From Bacteroidota bacterium (GTDB lineage Bacteria > Bacteroidota > Bacteroidia > M30B66), in the NCBI GenBank assembly GCA_027483445.1, contig JAIXUS010000053.1:1-46909 (forward strand): a stretch of DNA of 46,909 nucleotides, given 5' to 3'. Under the pieces are notes generated by a model. That model was not told the origin of the DNA, did no database searches, and saw only the letters and a program-made list of their open reading frames with translations. Below are positions 17,522 through 26,882 of the stretch, in pieces. Positions within the stretch are counted from its first letter, which is position 1, and every line of letters begins with the position of its first letter. A program made the position numbers and the translations under genes.

Positions 17522-19309
17522 TCAATCTAGCTTCAACACCGCCATGAACGCCGATTGTGGGATTTCTACCGAGCCCACCTGGCGCATGCGTTTCTTCCCT
17601 TCTTTCTGCTTTTCGAGAAGCTTGCGTTTCCGGGAAATGTCGCCGCCGTAGCACTTCGCGGTTACGTCCTTGCGCATGGCTTTTACGGTCTCGCGGGCGA
17701 TTACCTTGGCGCCGATTGCGGCCTGGATGGCAATTTCGAACTGCTGACGTGGCAGTAATTCCTTGAGCTTTTCGCAGATTTTCTTGCCGAACTCGTAGGC
17801 ATTGTCGCGGTGGATGAGCGACGACAGGGCATCTACCTGCTCGCCGTTGAGCAGCAAATCGAGCTTTACGAGATGCGAGGCGCGGTAGTCAATCATGTGG
17901 TAATCGAACGACGCGTAGCCGCGCGAGATGGTTTTGAGCTTGTCGTAAAAATCGAATACGATTTCGCCGAGCGGCATCTCGAAAATGAGCTCTACGCGGT
18001 CGGTGGTGAGGTAATTTTGGTTGATGAGAATGCCGCGCTTTTGAATGCAGAGCGTCATAATGGAACCAATGTACTCGCTTTTGGTGATGACCTGAGCGCG
18101 AATGTATGGCTCCTCCACCCGATCGAGTTTTGATGGATCAGGCAAATCGGAAGGGTTATTTACGAGCAATTCCTCCCCTTTAGATGTGAACGCATGGTAC
18201 GAAACGTTTGGCACTGTGGTGATTACCGTCATGTTGAACTCCCGCTCCAAACGCTCCTGGATAATTTCCATGTGTAACATTCCGAGGAAGCCACAACGGA
18301 ATCCAAAGCCCAGTGCAGCAGAGCTTTCGGGCTCGAAGGTGAGGGACGCATCGTTGAGTTGCAGCTTCTCCATAGAATAACGCAACTCCTCGTAATCTTC
18401 GGTATCGACCGGATAAATGCCGGCAAACACCATTGGTTTCACGTTTTCAAATCCTTCGATGGCCGTTTGGCAGGGGTTTTCGACGTGTGTGATGGTATCG
18501 CCCACCTTTACTTCGCGCGCTTCCTTGATGCCCGAAATGAGGTAGCCCACATCTCCGGCGCTCACCACATTTTGCGCTTCAGGCTTTAATCGAAGCCAGC
18601 CAATTTCGTCGGCAAAATACTCTTTTCCGGTGGCCACAAATTTTACCCGCTCGCCTTTGCGAATGGTTCCGTTCATGATGCGGAAATAGGCGTATATTCC
18701 ACGGAATGAGTTGAATACAGAGTCAAAAATCAAGGCTTGCAGCGGAGCATCCGGATCGCCTTTTGGGGCCGGAACGCGGGCCACAATGGCTTCCAGGATG
18801 GCATCAACGCCCAAACCGGTTTTGCCGGAAGCCGGAATTATTTCTTCGCGCTTGCAGCCGATTAAATCCACAATTTGGTCTTTCACCTCTTCGGGCATGG
18901 CCCCGGGAAGATCCATTTTATTGAGCACCGGAATAATTTCGAGATCGTGTTCTAAAGCCAGGTAAAGATTCGAAATTGTCTGAGCCTGAATTCCTTGAGA
19001 AGCATCCACAATGAGCAATGCCCCTTCGCAGGCGGCAATGGAGCGCGACACTTCATACGAGAAATCCACGTGACCCGGCGTATCAATCAGGTTGAGATGG
19101 TATTTCTGCCCATTGAGCGTATAATCCATCTTAATGGCCTTCGATTTAATGGTAATTCCCCGTTCGCGTTCGAGGTCCATATCGTCGAGCACTTGTGCCT
19201 GCAAATCGCGTTGCGACACGGTTTTGGTGAATTCAAGCAGACGGTCGGCCAGGGTCGATTTGCCGTGGTCGATGTGAGCAATGATGCAAAAATTGCGGAT
19301 GTTCTTCAT
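17522..19309 (-). CDS. lepA: Elongation factor 4 (LepA), ribosomal back-translocase GTPase
   Basis: This 595-residue GTPase acts on the ribosome and is conserved across bacteria. I start it at the ATG at 19309 ([19 protein letters not shown]), which matches the family N-terminus; in-frame sequence upstream is not LepA-like. G motifs follow in order: AHIDHGKST (about 9-17), the switch region [15 protein letters not shown], and NKMDLPGA. LepA domains II-IV follow, and the family-specific C-terminal domain ends with [19 protein letters not shown]. Length is typical. It is monocistronic: sucA converges from the left, and about 770 bases without a gene lie upstream. A TATCTTTG box lies 8 bases from the start. 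Confidence 0.97.
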   Translation of the reverse strand: MKNIRNFCIIAHIDHGKSTLADRLLEFTKTVSQRDLQAQVLDDMDLERERGITIKSKAIKMDYTLNGQKYHLNLIDTPGHVDFSYEVSRSIAACEGALLIVDASQGIQAQTISNLYLALEHDLEIIPVLNKMDLPGAMPEEVKDQIVDLIGCKREEIIPASGKTGLGVDAILEAIVARVPAPKGDPDAPLQALIFDSVFNSFRGIYAYFRIMNGTIRKGERVKFVATGKEYFADEIGWLRLKPEAQNVVSAGDVGYLISGIKEAREVKVGDTITHVENPCQTAIEGFENVKPMVFAGIYPVDTEDYEELRYSMEKLQLNDASLTFEPESSAALGFGFRCGFLGMLHMEIIQERLEREFNMTVITTVPNVSYHAFTSKGEELLVNNPSDLPDPSKLDRVEEPYIRAQVITKSEYIGSIMTLCIQKRGILINQNYLTTDRVELIFEMPLGEIVFDFYDKLKTISRGYASFDYHMIDYRASHLVKLDLLLNGEQVDALSSLIHRDNAYEFGKKICEKLKELLPRQQFEIAIQAAIGAKVIARETVKAMRKDVTAKCYGGDISRKRKLLEKQKEGKKRMRQVGSVEIPQSAFMAVLKLD

Positions 19310-19317
19310 GAGCGGCG

Positions 19318-19325
19318 CAAAGATA
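19318..19325 (-). promoter_or_regulatory. -7 box of lepA
   Basis: On the minus strand the sequence reads TATCTTTG, an exact TAnnTTTG match ending 8 bases before the lepA ATG. A TTG lies 15 bases upstream of the box, which is shorter than the usual spacing. Confidence 0.55.
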
Positions 19326-19507
19326 GTTGAAAAGCCCTCGCAATGGAGGGCCTGAAAGCATGAACGAATCACCGACACGGATGTTCACAAAACCGAGGTT
19401 TAAAGGCCAATACAGGCGCCATTTTCGGAGCATTGAACAACTCCAATAGCTTAAATTTCAAGGTGCCGGCCGCCACAACCACATTTCGGCATTGATTAAG
19501 CTCAACG

Positions 19508-19609
19508 GGTGGCGCCGCGCTTTTTGCTGCAAGTCCTCGCCCGCTGCGCTGCTCCCTTCCGCTACGCTCCGGGCGCAGCTCCACGGTCTGTGGGCTTTAC
19601 GCGTCAATC
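19508..19609. repeat. GC-rich intergenic element, inverted partial copy
   Basis: Read on the minus strand, it contains the same GGGCGAGGACTTGCA core as the element at 17404-17418 and a similar GTAAAGCCCACAG stretch, within a GC-rich block surrounded by AT-rich sequence. No protein is plausible in it. Confidence 0.5.
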
Positions 19610-19839
19610 GCTGCCGGATGAATCCATCAATCTAAATTCCTTTTCGTTCCTGTGTAAAATGCTTGTCAATCATGCATGAATAGCTCGTTTTCGCACGTAT
19701 GCGCACACTCCTGTTCTGCGGAGGCGCAAGATTTCGTTCGCCTAAAAACAAGTCCTGATACTTTGTGCGTAAACACTTCTGTAGAGCAAGACGTGTATGG
19801 CAACTTTAAACACTGATTATATGCCACTTAGCGCGATTT

Positions 19840-19872
19840 ATGAAATTTTGCAAATGATTTGTAAAATTTCAT
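19840..19872. repeat. 33-base near-perfect palindrome
   Basis: ATGAAATTTTGCAAAT (19840-19855) is followed by one base and by ATTTGTAAAATTTCAT (19857-19872). The two 16-base arms match with one mismatch. It is AT-rich, more than 200 bases from the nearest gene start, and has no T-run that would make it a terminator. Confidence 0.7.
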
Positions 19873-20083
19873 GGGTTCTTAAACTTAAATCCAACAATAT
19901 CTGCGATAGAGCATTATCAATGATAGTTATCGTTTTAGCTAATGGCAATTAAAAAACGCGAAAAAATTTGCGGAGCTCCTCCGATAAAGAATTTCAACTA
20001 CAAGAAAATCTGAAAATGTTGCCCGTTGAAAATTATTTTAATTTACTATTTCCTTGAATTTACTGGTATTCAATTCGCGCCAC

Positions 20084-20464
20084 TCACTTTCCATATTTTT
20101 CCTGGTCTAACTTCAGTGCTACATCAAGCAGAGAAAGAAAGCTACCTATAAATGCTTCATCATTCATTTTCCCGTTTAAATACACCAGCTTCACCATTTT
20201 CCGCTCATCAGCATCCAGGATTCCGTGCTCATCACACTCCAGCAATAGTTTTCCCCAATAAAATCCGAAATACAAGCCGCGCTTTTTATCGATACTAAAA
20301 TACCCAACCGGCCCCAAGCGATAAATAAACGGGGCACCGTAGCTCATTTTAGAATGCAATTTCACATCGGCTTGAAGCATCATTTCCGCGAAAAAGAACA
20401 GATTGGCCTTTTCTAGTTGAGGATGCTTGTCGATCCATAATTGCCATGCACTGAATAAATTCAT
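20084..20464 (-). CDS. DUF1801/YdhG-like protein
   Basis: This 126-residue cytoplasmic protein resembles the DUF1801/YdhG family, whose fold is related to frataxin-like iron chaperones. The matching features are the helical N-terminus (LWIDKHPQLEKANLFFFAEMML), the strand-turn KMSYGAPFIYRLGPVGYFSIDKK, and the LYFGFYWGKLLLE strand. Assignment is by overall pattern only, and biochemical function is not established. It stands alone, with long gene-free stretches on both sides. Confidence 0.65.
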   Translation of the reverse strand: MNLFSAWQLWIDKHPQLEKANLFFFAEMMLQADVKLHSKMSYGAPFIYRLGPVGYFSIDKKRGLYFGFYWGKLLLECDEHGILDADERKMVKLVYLNGKMNDEAFIGSFLSLLDVALKLDQEKYGK

Positions 20465-21158
20465 GCGAGTAAGTTAGCATAAAGCTGGCTTGGAATTCTG
20501 TTCGAGATATCAGGTTGAAGTGATTGGTCTGGAATTATACTCTTGAATCCAAAAAATTGAGCTTGCTTGAAACCGACCTGACACGAGCGGAGCGCATTTA
20601 TCTGCTTTCTACCTGAGCGATTGTCATACGCATTGCCTCCGATGCGCTCTTCGCATCACTCAATGACAAACGTTCGTTCCTTTGCTGAAGCTTATACGGA
20701 CGAAAATCTCAACATCAAGGCCAACAGGAACATGATTATTTCCTGGTATTCAGTCCTTTACTTTATGCCATTGTATCACATCGCTCCGAAAACATCCAAT
20801 TAGGCGTGAGAAGTGTTTAGGTGCGCATATCGGAAACCTTTTTTCGAACTGCCATAGGGCAATGTATCCTTCCAACATCACTTTAATCAAGGAAACAGGC
20901 TCAATAGCTGCTTTGAGGAGGCAGCCTTCATTGACTGCACGTGTAATAGAAAAGTGCACAAAACCTCACGAATACATTAGGAGCCGTATTTACACTTGGT
21001 CGAAGGCAACCTGAAAGCGATTTATCGATTCCTGAAAACCGGATAACCGGATAAAACAGATGAATTTAGGGCCAATGATTGAGCCGGATGAAAAACCTCC
21101 TAAACAACCAAAGCCACTTTTTGACAGATAGGAAATCGGATTTCCAATCTGTCAAGAA
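20465..21158. other. Gene-free region before dsbD
   Basis: No convincing gene. A short open frame on the plus strand (20621-20803) and one on the minus strand (20750-20959) have no recognisable composition or start signals. Visible structures are a small hairpin GATGCG-CTCTT-CGCATC (20640-20656) and the 35-base hairpin at 21121-21155. Confidence 0.55.
21121..21155. repeat. 35-base hairpin next to the dsbD stop codon
   Basis: TTGACAGATAGGAAATC (21121-21137), one base, then GATTTCCAATCTGTCAA (21139-21155). The 17-base arms pair with one mismatch. It ends 3 bases from the dsbD stop (21159-21161). No U-run follows on the minus strand, so it is either a non-canonical terminator, a 3' stabilising hairpin, or a dispersed hairpin repeat. 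Confidence 0.7.
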
Positions 21159-23183
21159 TCACTTCAAGGCCTGTGTTGACGATGCTTCCAGGCCACTTTT
21201 TAAGAACCCTAAATACGCATCGCGCGTGGTGTAGCCCACCGGTTCGGCCAATAGCTTTCCTTGAGGAGAGAGCAAAATATACTGAGGTTGAGAGTTCGAC
21301 TTAAAGTTGACCACTTGCAGGTTGCTCCACTTATTGCCGACTGTGCTTACCTTTTTGCCGGTAAGGCAAGAGGTGAACTGCTCTTCAAGGGGGAGTTCCT
21401 TCTTTTCATCTACATAGAGCGAGACAAGAACATACTCCTCACTCATGATTTTCTTCACCTCCGGATCTACCCAAACGCCTTCCTCCATGCGGCGACAATT
21501 CACGCAGGCCCAACCGGTAAAATCGATGAGCAAGGGCTTGTTCTCCACACGTGCCCTTTCCATGGCCACGTAAAAGTCGTGTTCACAAGGGATTCCCTGG
21601 GGGCAATGGCTATCGTCTGCGCCGGCCTTCTGGGCCTCATTTTTCGCGGCATAGCTGTAAAACATCGGCGGTGGAAAGCCCGAAATCAATTCGAGGTTTG
21701 CTCCAAAAACTCCGGTGGCAAAATACACCCCTGATGCCGCAAACAAGGCAGATAGACCAACACGAATGGCGGTAAGTTTCTTCAAGGGGCTGTCGTGCGG
21801 GAAACGGATTTTTCCAAGAAGATAAAGTGCTAGACCGAATGCAAGAATGGTCCAAATAACGAGGAAAGTCTCACGTTTGAGCAATCCCCATTGTTCGACC
21901 AAATCGGCATTTGACAAAAACTTGAAGGCCATTCCGAGCTCCAAAAAACCGAGCACCACTTTCACCGAGTTCAGCCATCCGCCCGACTTGGGCAAAGAAT
22001 TCAGCCAGGCGGGAAATGCAGCAAACAAGGCGAATGGAAGTCCGAGGGCTACGCCAAAACCAAGCATCACAAAAAGAATGTTGTATGGGTCGGGATTGGT
22101 CGCCAGGGTTCCGGCCAGAAAGGAGCCGAGAATTGGTCCGGTGCAACTGAACGACACTAAGGCGAGTGTGATGGCCATAAAGAACACGCCTATGATTCCA
22201 CCCATGCTTGACGCTGAATCGGCTTTATTGGCCAGCGACGAAGGCAGTGTGATTTCGTAATAGCCAAAGAAAGAAATGGCAAAAGCCACGAAAATCACAA
22301 AGAAGACGATGTTTAATGTGGCACTGGTGGCGATTTCATTGAGGGTATCAGGTGGTACTTTGGCCACAATGAAAGGCACAGCAATAAGCGTGTATATTCC
22401 GGCAATCGACAAACCGTAAAGAATAGCGAGGAACAAGCCCTTCTTTTTGTTTTGGGCACTCTTGGTGAAAAAGCTCACCGTAAGCGGAATCATCGGAAAC
22501 ACACAAGGTGTTAGCAAGGCCACGAGCCCGCCGCCAAAACCCAGCAGAAAAATCCACCAATAGCTTTGACTCTCTTCCGTCTTTTCGGTGGTTACCAGTC
22601 CGTCGATCACCAAATCCTTGCAATCGCCCGGTTTTATGGGGGTTCCGCTTGCGGCATTTACCGGTGTAGTATCGGCTTTCACGGCGGTTAAGCTGGTGTC
22701 GATTTGGGCACCGGCCTGTTCCGGCCTGGCTTTGACCGTAAAGCTGAAGTCTGTAGGGTCCATCGGAATGCAACCTACCTCGTCTTTACAGGTCATTCCA
22801 TTAATCTCGCCGGTAATTTTCTGTTCTTTATTTGTGGTGTTGATGACCTTTTGGGTGAAAAGCACTTTCGCCTGTGGAAATGTGTAAACATCAACCCCAA
22901 AAACCTCCTCAAACTTCTTTTCGTATTTGGGCTCGGATACTTTGCCTTCTCTCTTCAGGCCCTTTGGAAGCACAAATCCGAATTCGGTTGGCAGTGGTCC
23001 GCCGTCGGGTGTGTACTGCGAATACAGGTGCCATCCGTCCTCCAGAATTGCAGTAAACCGTAGTTCGGTAACGGAGTCGTTCACCTGCTTTTGGGCAAAC
23101 TCCCAGCGAATGGGGTTGAGCATTTGCGCATCCGCCCGTAGGGCTAAAACAAACAAGGCAAACAGGAGCAGAATTCTTTTCAT
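21159..23183 (-). CDS. dsbD: Thiol:disulfide interchange protein DsbD
   Basis: This 674-residue inner-membrane protein carries electrons from cytoplasmic thioredoxin to periplasmic thiol proteins. The order is: signal peptide (about 1-19, LALRADAQ); a DsbD-N-like periplasmic domain (about 20-165, with a Cys pair in MTCKDEVGCIPMDP); a CcdA-like membrane domain (about 205-480) with the redox cysteines in LLTPCVFPMIPLT and VSFSCTGPILG; and a C-terminal thioredoxin domain (about 540-674) with GWACVNCRRMEEGVW. All six expected cysteines are visible. It begins 9 bases after the S41 protease stop and is the last gene of a three-gene unit with dCMP deaminase. Confidence 0.93.
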   Translation of the reverse strand: MKRILLLFALFVLALRADAQMLNPIRWEFAQKQVNDSVTELRFTAILEDGWHLYSQYTPDGGPLPTEFGFVLPKGLKREGKVSEPKYEKKFEEVFGVDVYTFPQAKVLFTQKVINTTNKEQKITGEINGMTCKDEVGCIPMDPTDFSFTVKARPEQAGAQIDTSLTAVKADTTPVNAASGTPIKPGDCKDLVIDGLVTTEKTEESQSYWWIFLLGFGGGLVALLTPCVFPMIPLTVSFFTKSAQNKKKGLFLAILYGLSIAGIYTLIAVPFIVAKVPPDTLNEIATSATLNIVFFVIFVAFAISFFGYYEITLPSSLANKADSASSMGGIIGVFFMAITLALVSFSCTGPILGSFLAGTLATNPDPYNILFVMLGFGVALGLPFALFAAFPAWLNSLPKSGGWLNSVKVVLGFLELGMAFKFLSNADLVEQWGLLKRETFLVIWTILAFGLALYLLGKIRFPHDSPLKKLTAIRVGLSALFAASGVYFATGVFGANLELISGFPPPMFYSYAAKNEAQKAGADDSHCPQGIPCEHDFYVAMERARVENKPLLIDFTGWACVNCRRMEEGVWVDPEVKKIMSEEYVLVSLYVDEKKELPLEEQFTSCLTGKKVSTVGNKWSNLQVVNFKSNSQPQYILLSPQGKLLAEPVGYTTRDAYLGFLKSGLEASSTQALK

Positions 23184-23192
23184 TTCGGCAGT

Positions 23193-24848
23193 TTAGATTT
23201 TAGGGTTCTTTTGCCCAACTGGCGTTCGACTCACCAGCTTTCCGGAGTTGAGCAATTCGAGGGCTTTGCGGACAACCGGGTCGCGTAGGCTTTGGCTGAG
23301 GTAGTAGCCGTTGTTGCCATGGAGGGCGCGGCCCAGCATCGATTGTAGTTGCCCGGCAATAAGTGTAGCAGAGATTGTTTTGCCTTTGGGGTCGGCTTTG
23401 ACGCCATTGCGTTCGGCGAATGCATAAAAATCGCCGAGGAGTTTTTGTCCGGAAAACTGTCTTGCGAAGGCTTCGGCCGACGGATAGCTGGCTTTGAGTT
23501 CCGTGCGCCGGGCATCCACATATTCGAAGGCAAAGCGGCTAAGCAGACCGTTGGAGATAACTTGAGCGAGGTACTCTGAGAACCCACTGGTGTCGGGGTC
23601 TACAAGGACATCCGGTTCGATTCCTCCGCCGCCAAAAACGGTTCTTCCGGCCAGCGTGTTGTAGCGCAGCGAGTCGGCTTTTCCGGAGTCTGCCTTCGAT
23701 TTTTCGGTACCACGCATGCGGTCGGCGATTTCCATGTAGTAGTCCTCATCGCTGCCCTTTTCGTACGGCCGTTGAATGCATCGCCCGCTGGGTGTGTAAT
23801 AGCGCGCAATAGTGAGGCGCATTGCAGAACCATCGTCGAATCGTGTTTCTTCCTGAACGAGGCCTTTGCCAAAGGAGCGCCGGCCAACAACCCAGCCACG
23901 GTCGTTGTCTTGCACAGCACCCGAAACAATTTCGGAGGCGGACGCAGAGCCTTCGTCAATAAGCACTACAAGGTCTCCGGTTTCGAAGCTTCCGCGGCCG
24001 GTGGCGTTGTAGTCTTCTCGCTTGCGGGCCTTGCCTTCGGTATAAACAATTCTCCGTCCTTTGGACAGGAACTCATCGGCCAAATCAACGGCGGCGTTCA
24101 GATAACCGCCGGGATTGTCGCGAAGGTCGAGCACCAGGCGTTGCATGCCCCTCATTCGAAGTGAAGAGAAGGCCTGCTGGTATTCCTCAAAGGTATTGGC
24201 GGCAAAGCGCGATATTTTGATAAATCCGGTTTTATTGTCGAGCATCACGGCAGCATCAACGCTGTGGATGGGAATTTTGCCCCGTGTGATGGTTACTTGC
24301 CGGATGCCTTTTTGTCCCGGTCGGAAGATGCCCACTTTCACCTTCGTTCCACTTTTGCCACGGAGCTTTTTCATGACATCCTCATTGGTAATTTTCACGC
24401 CGGCTGCTGGCTTCCCGTCGATTTGCACGATTCGATCGCCACTTTGTATGCCCAGCGATTCTGAAGGCCCGCCAACGATAGCCGCAACCACTATGATGGT
24501 GTCGCGTTGAATGTTGAATTCTACACCAATACCGTCGAAATTGCCTTCGAGCTGCTCGGTCATGTGCTCGAGTTCGGTAGCCGGAATATAGCTCGAATGT
24601 GGATCAAGGCTGCTGAGCAGGGCGTTGATGGCATCATCCTGCAAAGTTTTGGGGTCGAGGGTATCGACATATTCGTTGAGGATGTATTGCAGCACATCCT
24701 GCATTTTCCCGGAGCGGGCAATGCTACGTTCGCCGCCCATTTGCCCTCCACCATCGCCCGGCAAAAAGGCTCCAATGGCTATACCGATGGCTACTGCTAG
24801 GCCAATGAAGAGCGGACTTAATATTTTTCGGAAATTGTTGGTTTGCAT
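23193..24848 (-). CDS. S41 family C-terminal processing peptidase
   Basis: This 551-residue serine protease is tethered to the inner membrane and faces the periplasm, where the family trims or degrades envelope proteins. An N-terminal membrane segment (about 8-30, FIGLAVAIGIAIGAFLPG) precedes a PDZ domain (about 85-180, GIGVEFNI ... GIQSGDRIVQIDG). The S41 core carries the catalytic Ser in GSASASEIVSG (about 303) and Lys in RRSFGKGLVQ (about 328). It sits between dCMP deaminase (33 bases upstream) and dsbD (9 bases downstream). A second, different S41 gene lies at 40007-41710. Confidence 0.93.
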   Translation of the reverse strand: MQTNNFRKILSPLFIGLAVAIGIAIGAFLPGDGGGQMGGERSIARSGKMQDVLQYILNEYVDTLDPKTLQDDAINALLSSLDPHSSYIPATELEHMTEQLEGNFDGIGVEFNIQRDTIIVVAAIVGGPSESLGIQSGDRIVQIDGKPAAGVKITNEDVMKKLRGKSGTKVKVGIFRPGQKGIRQVTITRGKIPIHSVDAAVMLDNKTGFIKISRFAANTFEEYQQAFSSLRMRGMQRLVLDLRDNPGGYLNAAVDLADEFLSKGRRIVYTEGKARKREDYNATGRGSFETGDLVVLIDEGSASASEIVSGAVQDNDRGWVVGRRSFGKGLVQEETRFDDGSAMRLTIARYYTPSGRCIQRPYEKGSDEDYYMEIADRMRGTEKSKADSGKADSLRYNTLAGRTVFGGGGIEPDVLVDPDTSGFSEYLAQVISNGLLSRFAFEYVDARRTELKASYPSAEAFARQFSGQKLLGDFYAFAERNGVKADPKGKTISATLIAGQLQSMLGRALHGNNGYYLSQSLRDPVVRKALELLNSGKLVSRTPVGQKNPKI

Positions 24849-24881
24849 ATCGGGGATAAACGCAGCAGAGCCGTTGTTGTT

Positions 24882-25355
24882 TTAAAGCATTTGGGGAAGC
24901 GTTTCGGCGGTGTATTGTTCTACTTTAACACCGAATTTCCGGAGAAACTCAACCCCTTCATCTACCTCGATACCTTTGTATTGTGCGTAACTATTGAGGT
25001 AAAACACTTCGCGGATACCCACCGAATAAATAATCCGAGCGCAAGCCAAACACGGCGACAGCGTTACGTACAGCGTTGTGCCCTGCAAATCGACTTTATT
25101 TTTTACTGCGTAAAGGATGGCATTAGCCTCCGCGTGCAAGGCCAGATAGCAGCTTCCTTTGCGGTCGCGGGCACAGCCTGTTTCGGGCCACTCTTCGTCG
25201 CAGTTATGGGTTCCGGCCGGAGGGCCATTGTAACCGAGCGAAACGATGCGGGTATCTTTGGCCAAAACCGCTCCTACTTTTTGTTTAACACAGTGCGACC
25301 GCAGGGCGAGATTACTCGCAAGCTGCATGTAAATTTGGTCGAATGATGGCTTCAT
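24882..25355 (-). CDS. dCMP deaminase family protein (ComEB-like)
   Basis: This 157-residue zinc enzyme probably deaminates dCMP to dUMP for thymidylate synthesis. The start is the ATG at 25355 (MKPSFDQIYMQLA), as in the family; an in-frame GTG at 25367 overlaps a likely -7 box. Zinc and catalytic motifs are present: a His/Cys-containing segment NGPPAGTHNCDEEWPETGC, LALHAEANAI (about 72-80) with the catalytic Glu, and LSPCLACARIIY (about 99-110). YAQYKGIEVDEGVEFL near the end is typical. It is the first gene of the deaminase / S41 protease / dsbD unit. Confidence 0.92.
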   Translation of the reverse strand: MKPSFDQIYMQLASNLALRSHCVKQKVGAVLAKDTRIVSLGYNGPPAGTHNCDEEWPETGCARDRKGSCYLALHAEANAILYAVKNKVDLQGTTLYVTLSPCLACARIIYSVGIREVFYLNSYAQYKGIEVDEGVEFLRKFGVKVEQYTAETLPQML

Positions 25356-25535
25356 GGGCAAGAGCACGAAGGTAAAGAATATTCTCAGCGTTGAGGCGTG
25401 ATGCAGGTCACTGCTGCAAAAATTGTCGACAAACCCTGCTGCCAGAACGCGTATAGTGGTAATTTAAACGGTAAAAACGTTCTCGGTGTAAGATTAATTG
25501 TAGAGCTTGCACTAACGCAAAAAAAATCAACAATC

Positions 25536-26396
25536 ATGCATAAACTTCATTGTTTCTTACTTGCCGCTTTGTTAATGTTTACGGGCTTTTCAGCACAAGG
25601 ACAAGACAGCGGCAGTTTATTGTGGGAAGTGAGCGGTAAAGGCTTAAGTAAGCCCTCGTATTTGTTCGGAACCTTCCACCTGTTATGTCCAACCGAGATG
25701 GAAATTGCCAAGCCAGCCCTTGCAGTGGTTGACCGTTGTGAGCAGGTTTTTTTAGAGTTGGATTTTGATGACCCACAGATGATGGCGCAAATGCAGGCGC
25801 AGATGGGTATGAAGGAGGGGAAAACAATTGATCAGCTGTTGAGTGAAAAGAAGTTTATGCACCTCGACAGCCAGTTTACGAAAATGACTGGAATTCCGCT
25901 CAAGCTGGTGGCCGGAATGAAGCCTATGCTATTGGCTTCGATGCTGTACCCTGGAGTGTTGGGCTGTAATCCATCCTCGCCGGAGGGCGAACTGGCCAAA
26001 AAAGCGTCGGAGCAGAAGAAGGAGGTTTTTGGTTTGGAAACTGTGGCGAGCCAAATGGAGGTTTTTGAGCAAATTCCATATACTGTTCAAGCTGACTTGC
26101 TTTACGAGTACGTGACCAGCGGAGACCGATTTGCGAAAGAGACCCAGGAAATGATAGAGGTTTATCGTAAAGCCGACCTCAACAAGATGTACAAAATCAT
26201 GTCGGACCCTGCGTATGGATTAGACAAGTACAACGACATCCTCTTAGGGCAGCGCAATCGGGAATGGATTGGCGTGATGGAAAAAGCCATGCAGTCGAAG
26301 CCCAGCTTATTTGCTGTAGGGGCGGGACATTTACCCGGTGAAGAGGGTGTTATTGCCCTCTTGAGAAAGCAAGGTTTCACCGTTAAGCCTTTGTAA
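25536..26396 (+). CDS. TraB/GumN family protein
   Basis: This 286-residue exported protein belongs to the TraB/GumN (Tiki-like) family, metalloprotease-fold proteins whose role in bacteria is mostly unknown. I use the ATG at 25536 because it gives a signal peptide (MHKLHCFLLAALLMFTGFSAQGQ); the open frame extends further upstream but is not family-like. The motifs are SYLFGTFHLL (GxxH, about 44-53), and the C-terminal AVGAGHLPGEEGVIALLRKQGF with its GxxH. A central helical region lies between them. It is followed immediately by an ECF sigma gene with no gap, so all three genes from here to 27518 are likely co-transcribed. Confidence 0.88.
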   Translation: MHKLHCFLLAALLMFTGFSAQGQDSGSLLWEVSGKGLSKPSYLFGTFHLLCPTEMEIAKPALAVVDRCEQVFLELDFDDPQMMAQMQAQMGMKEGKTIDQLLSEKKFMHLDSQFTKMTGIPLKLVAGMKPMLLASMLYPGVLGCNPSSPEGELAKKASEQKKEVFGLETVASQMEVFEQIPYTVQADLLYEYVTSGDRFAKETQEMIEVYRKADLNKMYKIMSDPAYGLDKYNDILLGQRNREWIGVMEKAMQSKPSLFAVGAGHLPGEEGVIALLRKQGFTVKPL

Positions 26397-26397
26397 T

Positions 26398-26877
26398 CTG
26401 AAAGAGCAGGAGTTCATCGCCTTGGTTCGCAAACACAACGGCATTCTTCACAAAGTGTGCTTGTTGTATTGCAACGACGCTGTGGAGCGGGAGGATTTGT
26501 ATCAAGAAATCCTGCTCCAGGCCTGGAGTTCTGTTGACCGATTCAGGGCCGAAGCGGCCTTCAGCACCTGGCTTTACCGGGTGGCTGTAAATACTGCAGT
26601 AGGCCGGTTTCGCAAGCAAGCCAAGCGACCGCCCATGTTAAGCCTTGAACTTGGTTTTGACTTGCCGGCTCAGATGAGTGAAAATGAAAAGGAGCACTTC
26701 GAGGCCTTGTATAGGGCCATTGCGACGCTGAACGAGATAGACAAGGCCATTGTGGCTCTTTATCTCGACGACCTTGACTACAAGCAAATCGGAGAAATCA
26801 TGGGGATTACAGAGAACTATGTGGGCGTTAAAATGAACAGAATCCGAAAACAACTTCGCGAACGCATTCAAAAATAA
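26398..26877 (+). CDS. ECF-type RNA polymerase sigma factor
   Basis: This sigma-70 family protein directs RNA polymerase to a specific regulon. Region 2 is clear (DLYQEILLQAWSSVDRFRAEAAFSTWLYRVAVNTA), as is region 4 (LNEIDKAIVALYLDDLDYKQIGEIMGITENYVGVKMNRIRKQL). No in-frame ATG precedes these regions. The frame closes at TGA 26362-26364, leaving CTG at 26398 (L/M-KEQEFIALVRKHNG) or TTG at 26422 as starts. I favour CTG because the sequence it adds continues the amphipathic region-2 helix. CTG lies one base after the stop of the TraB gene, which suggests termination-reinitiation. The next gene, a membrane protein, is its probable regulator. Confidence 0.87.
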   Translation: MKEQEFIALVRKHNGILHKVCLLYCNDAVEREDLYQEILLQAWSSVDRFRAEAAFSTWLYRVAVNTAVGRFRKQAKRPPMLSLELGFDLPAQMSENEKEHFEALYRAIATLNEIDKAIVALYLDDLDYKQIGEIMGITENYVGVKMNRIRKQLRERIQK

Positions 26878-26882
26878 ACACG

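Larger units (their letters stand above)
19310..20083. other. Gene-free region between lepA and the DUF1801-like gene
   Basis: No reading frame here looks coding. The lepA promoter is at the left. A GC-rich block at about 19508-19609 shares a 15-base core with the element at 17404. Then come about 470 bases of AT-rich sequence that hold a 33-base palindrome at 19840-19872 and nothing else I can name. Confidence 0.6.

Noticed and set aside
18102-18380. Plus-strand open frames across lepA
   Set aside because: They are antisense to a complete, well-conserved LepA.
20621-20959. Two short open frames in the gap before dsbD
   Set aside because: No promoter box near the start, no recognisable motif and unremarkable composition. 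I treat the region as non-coding.
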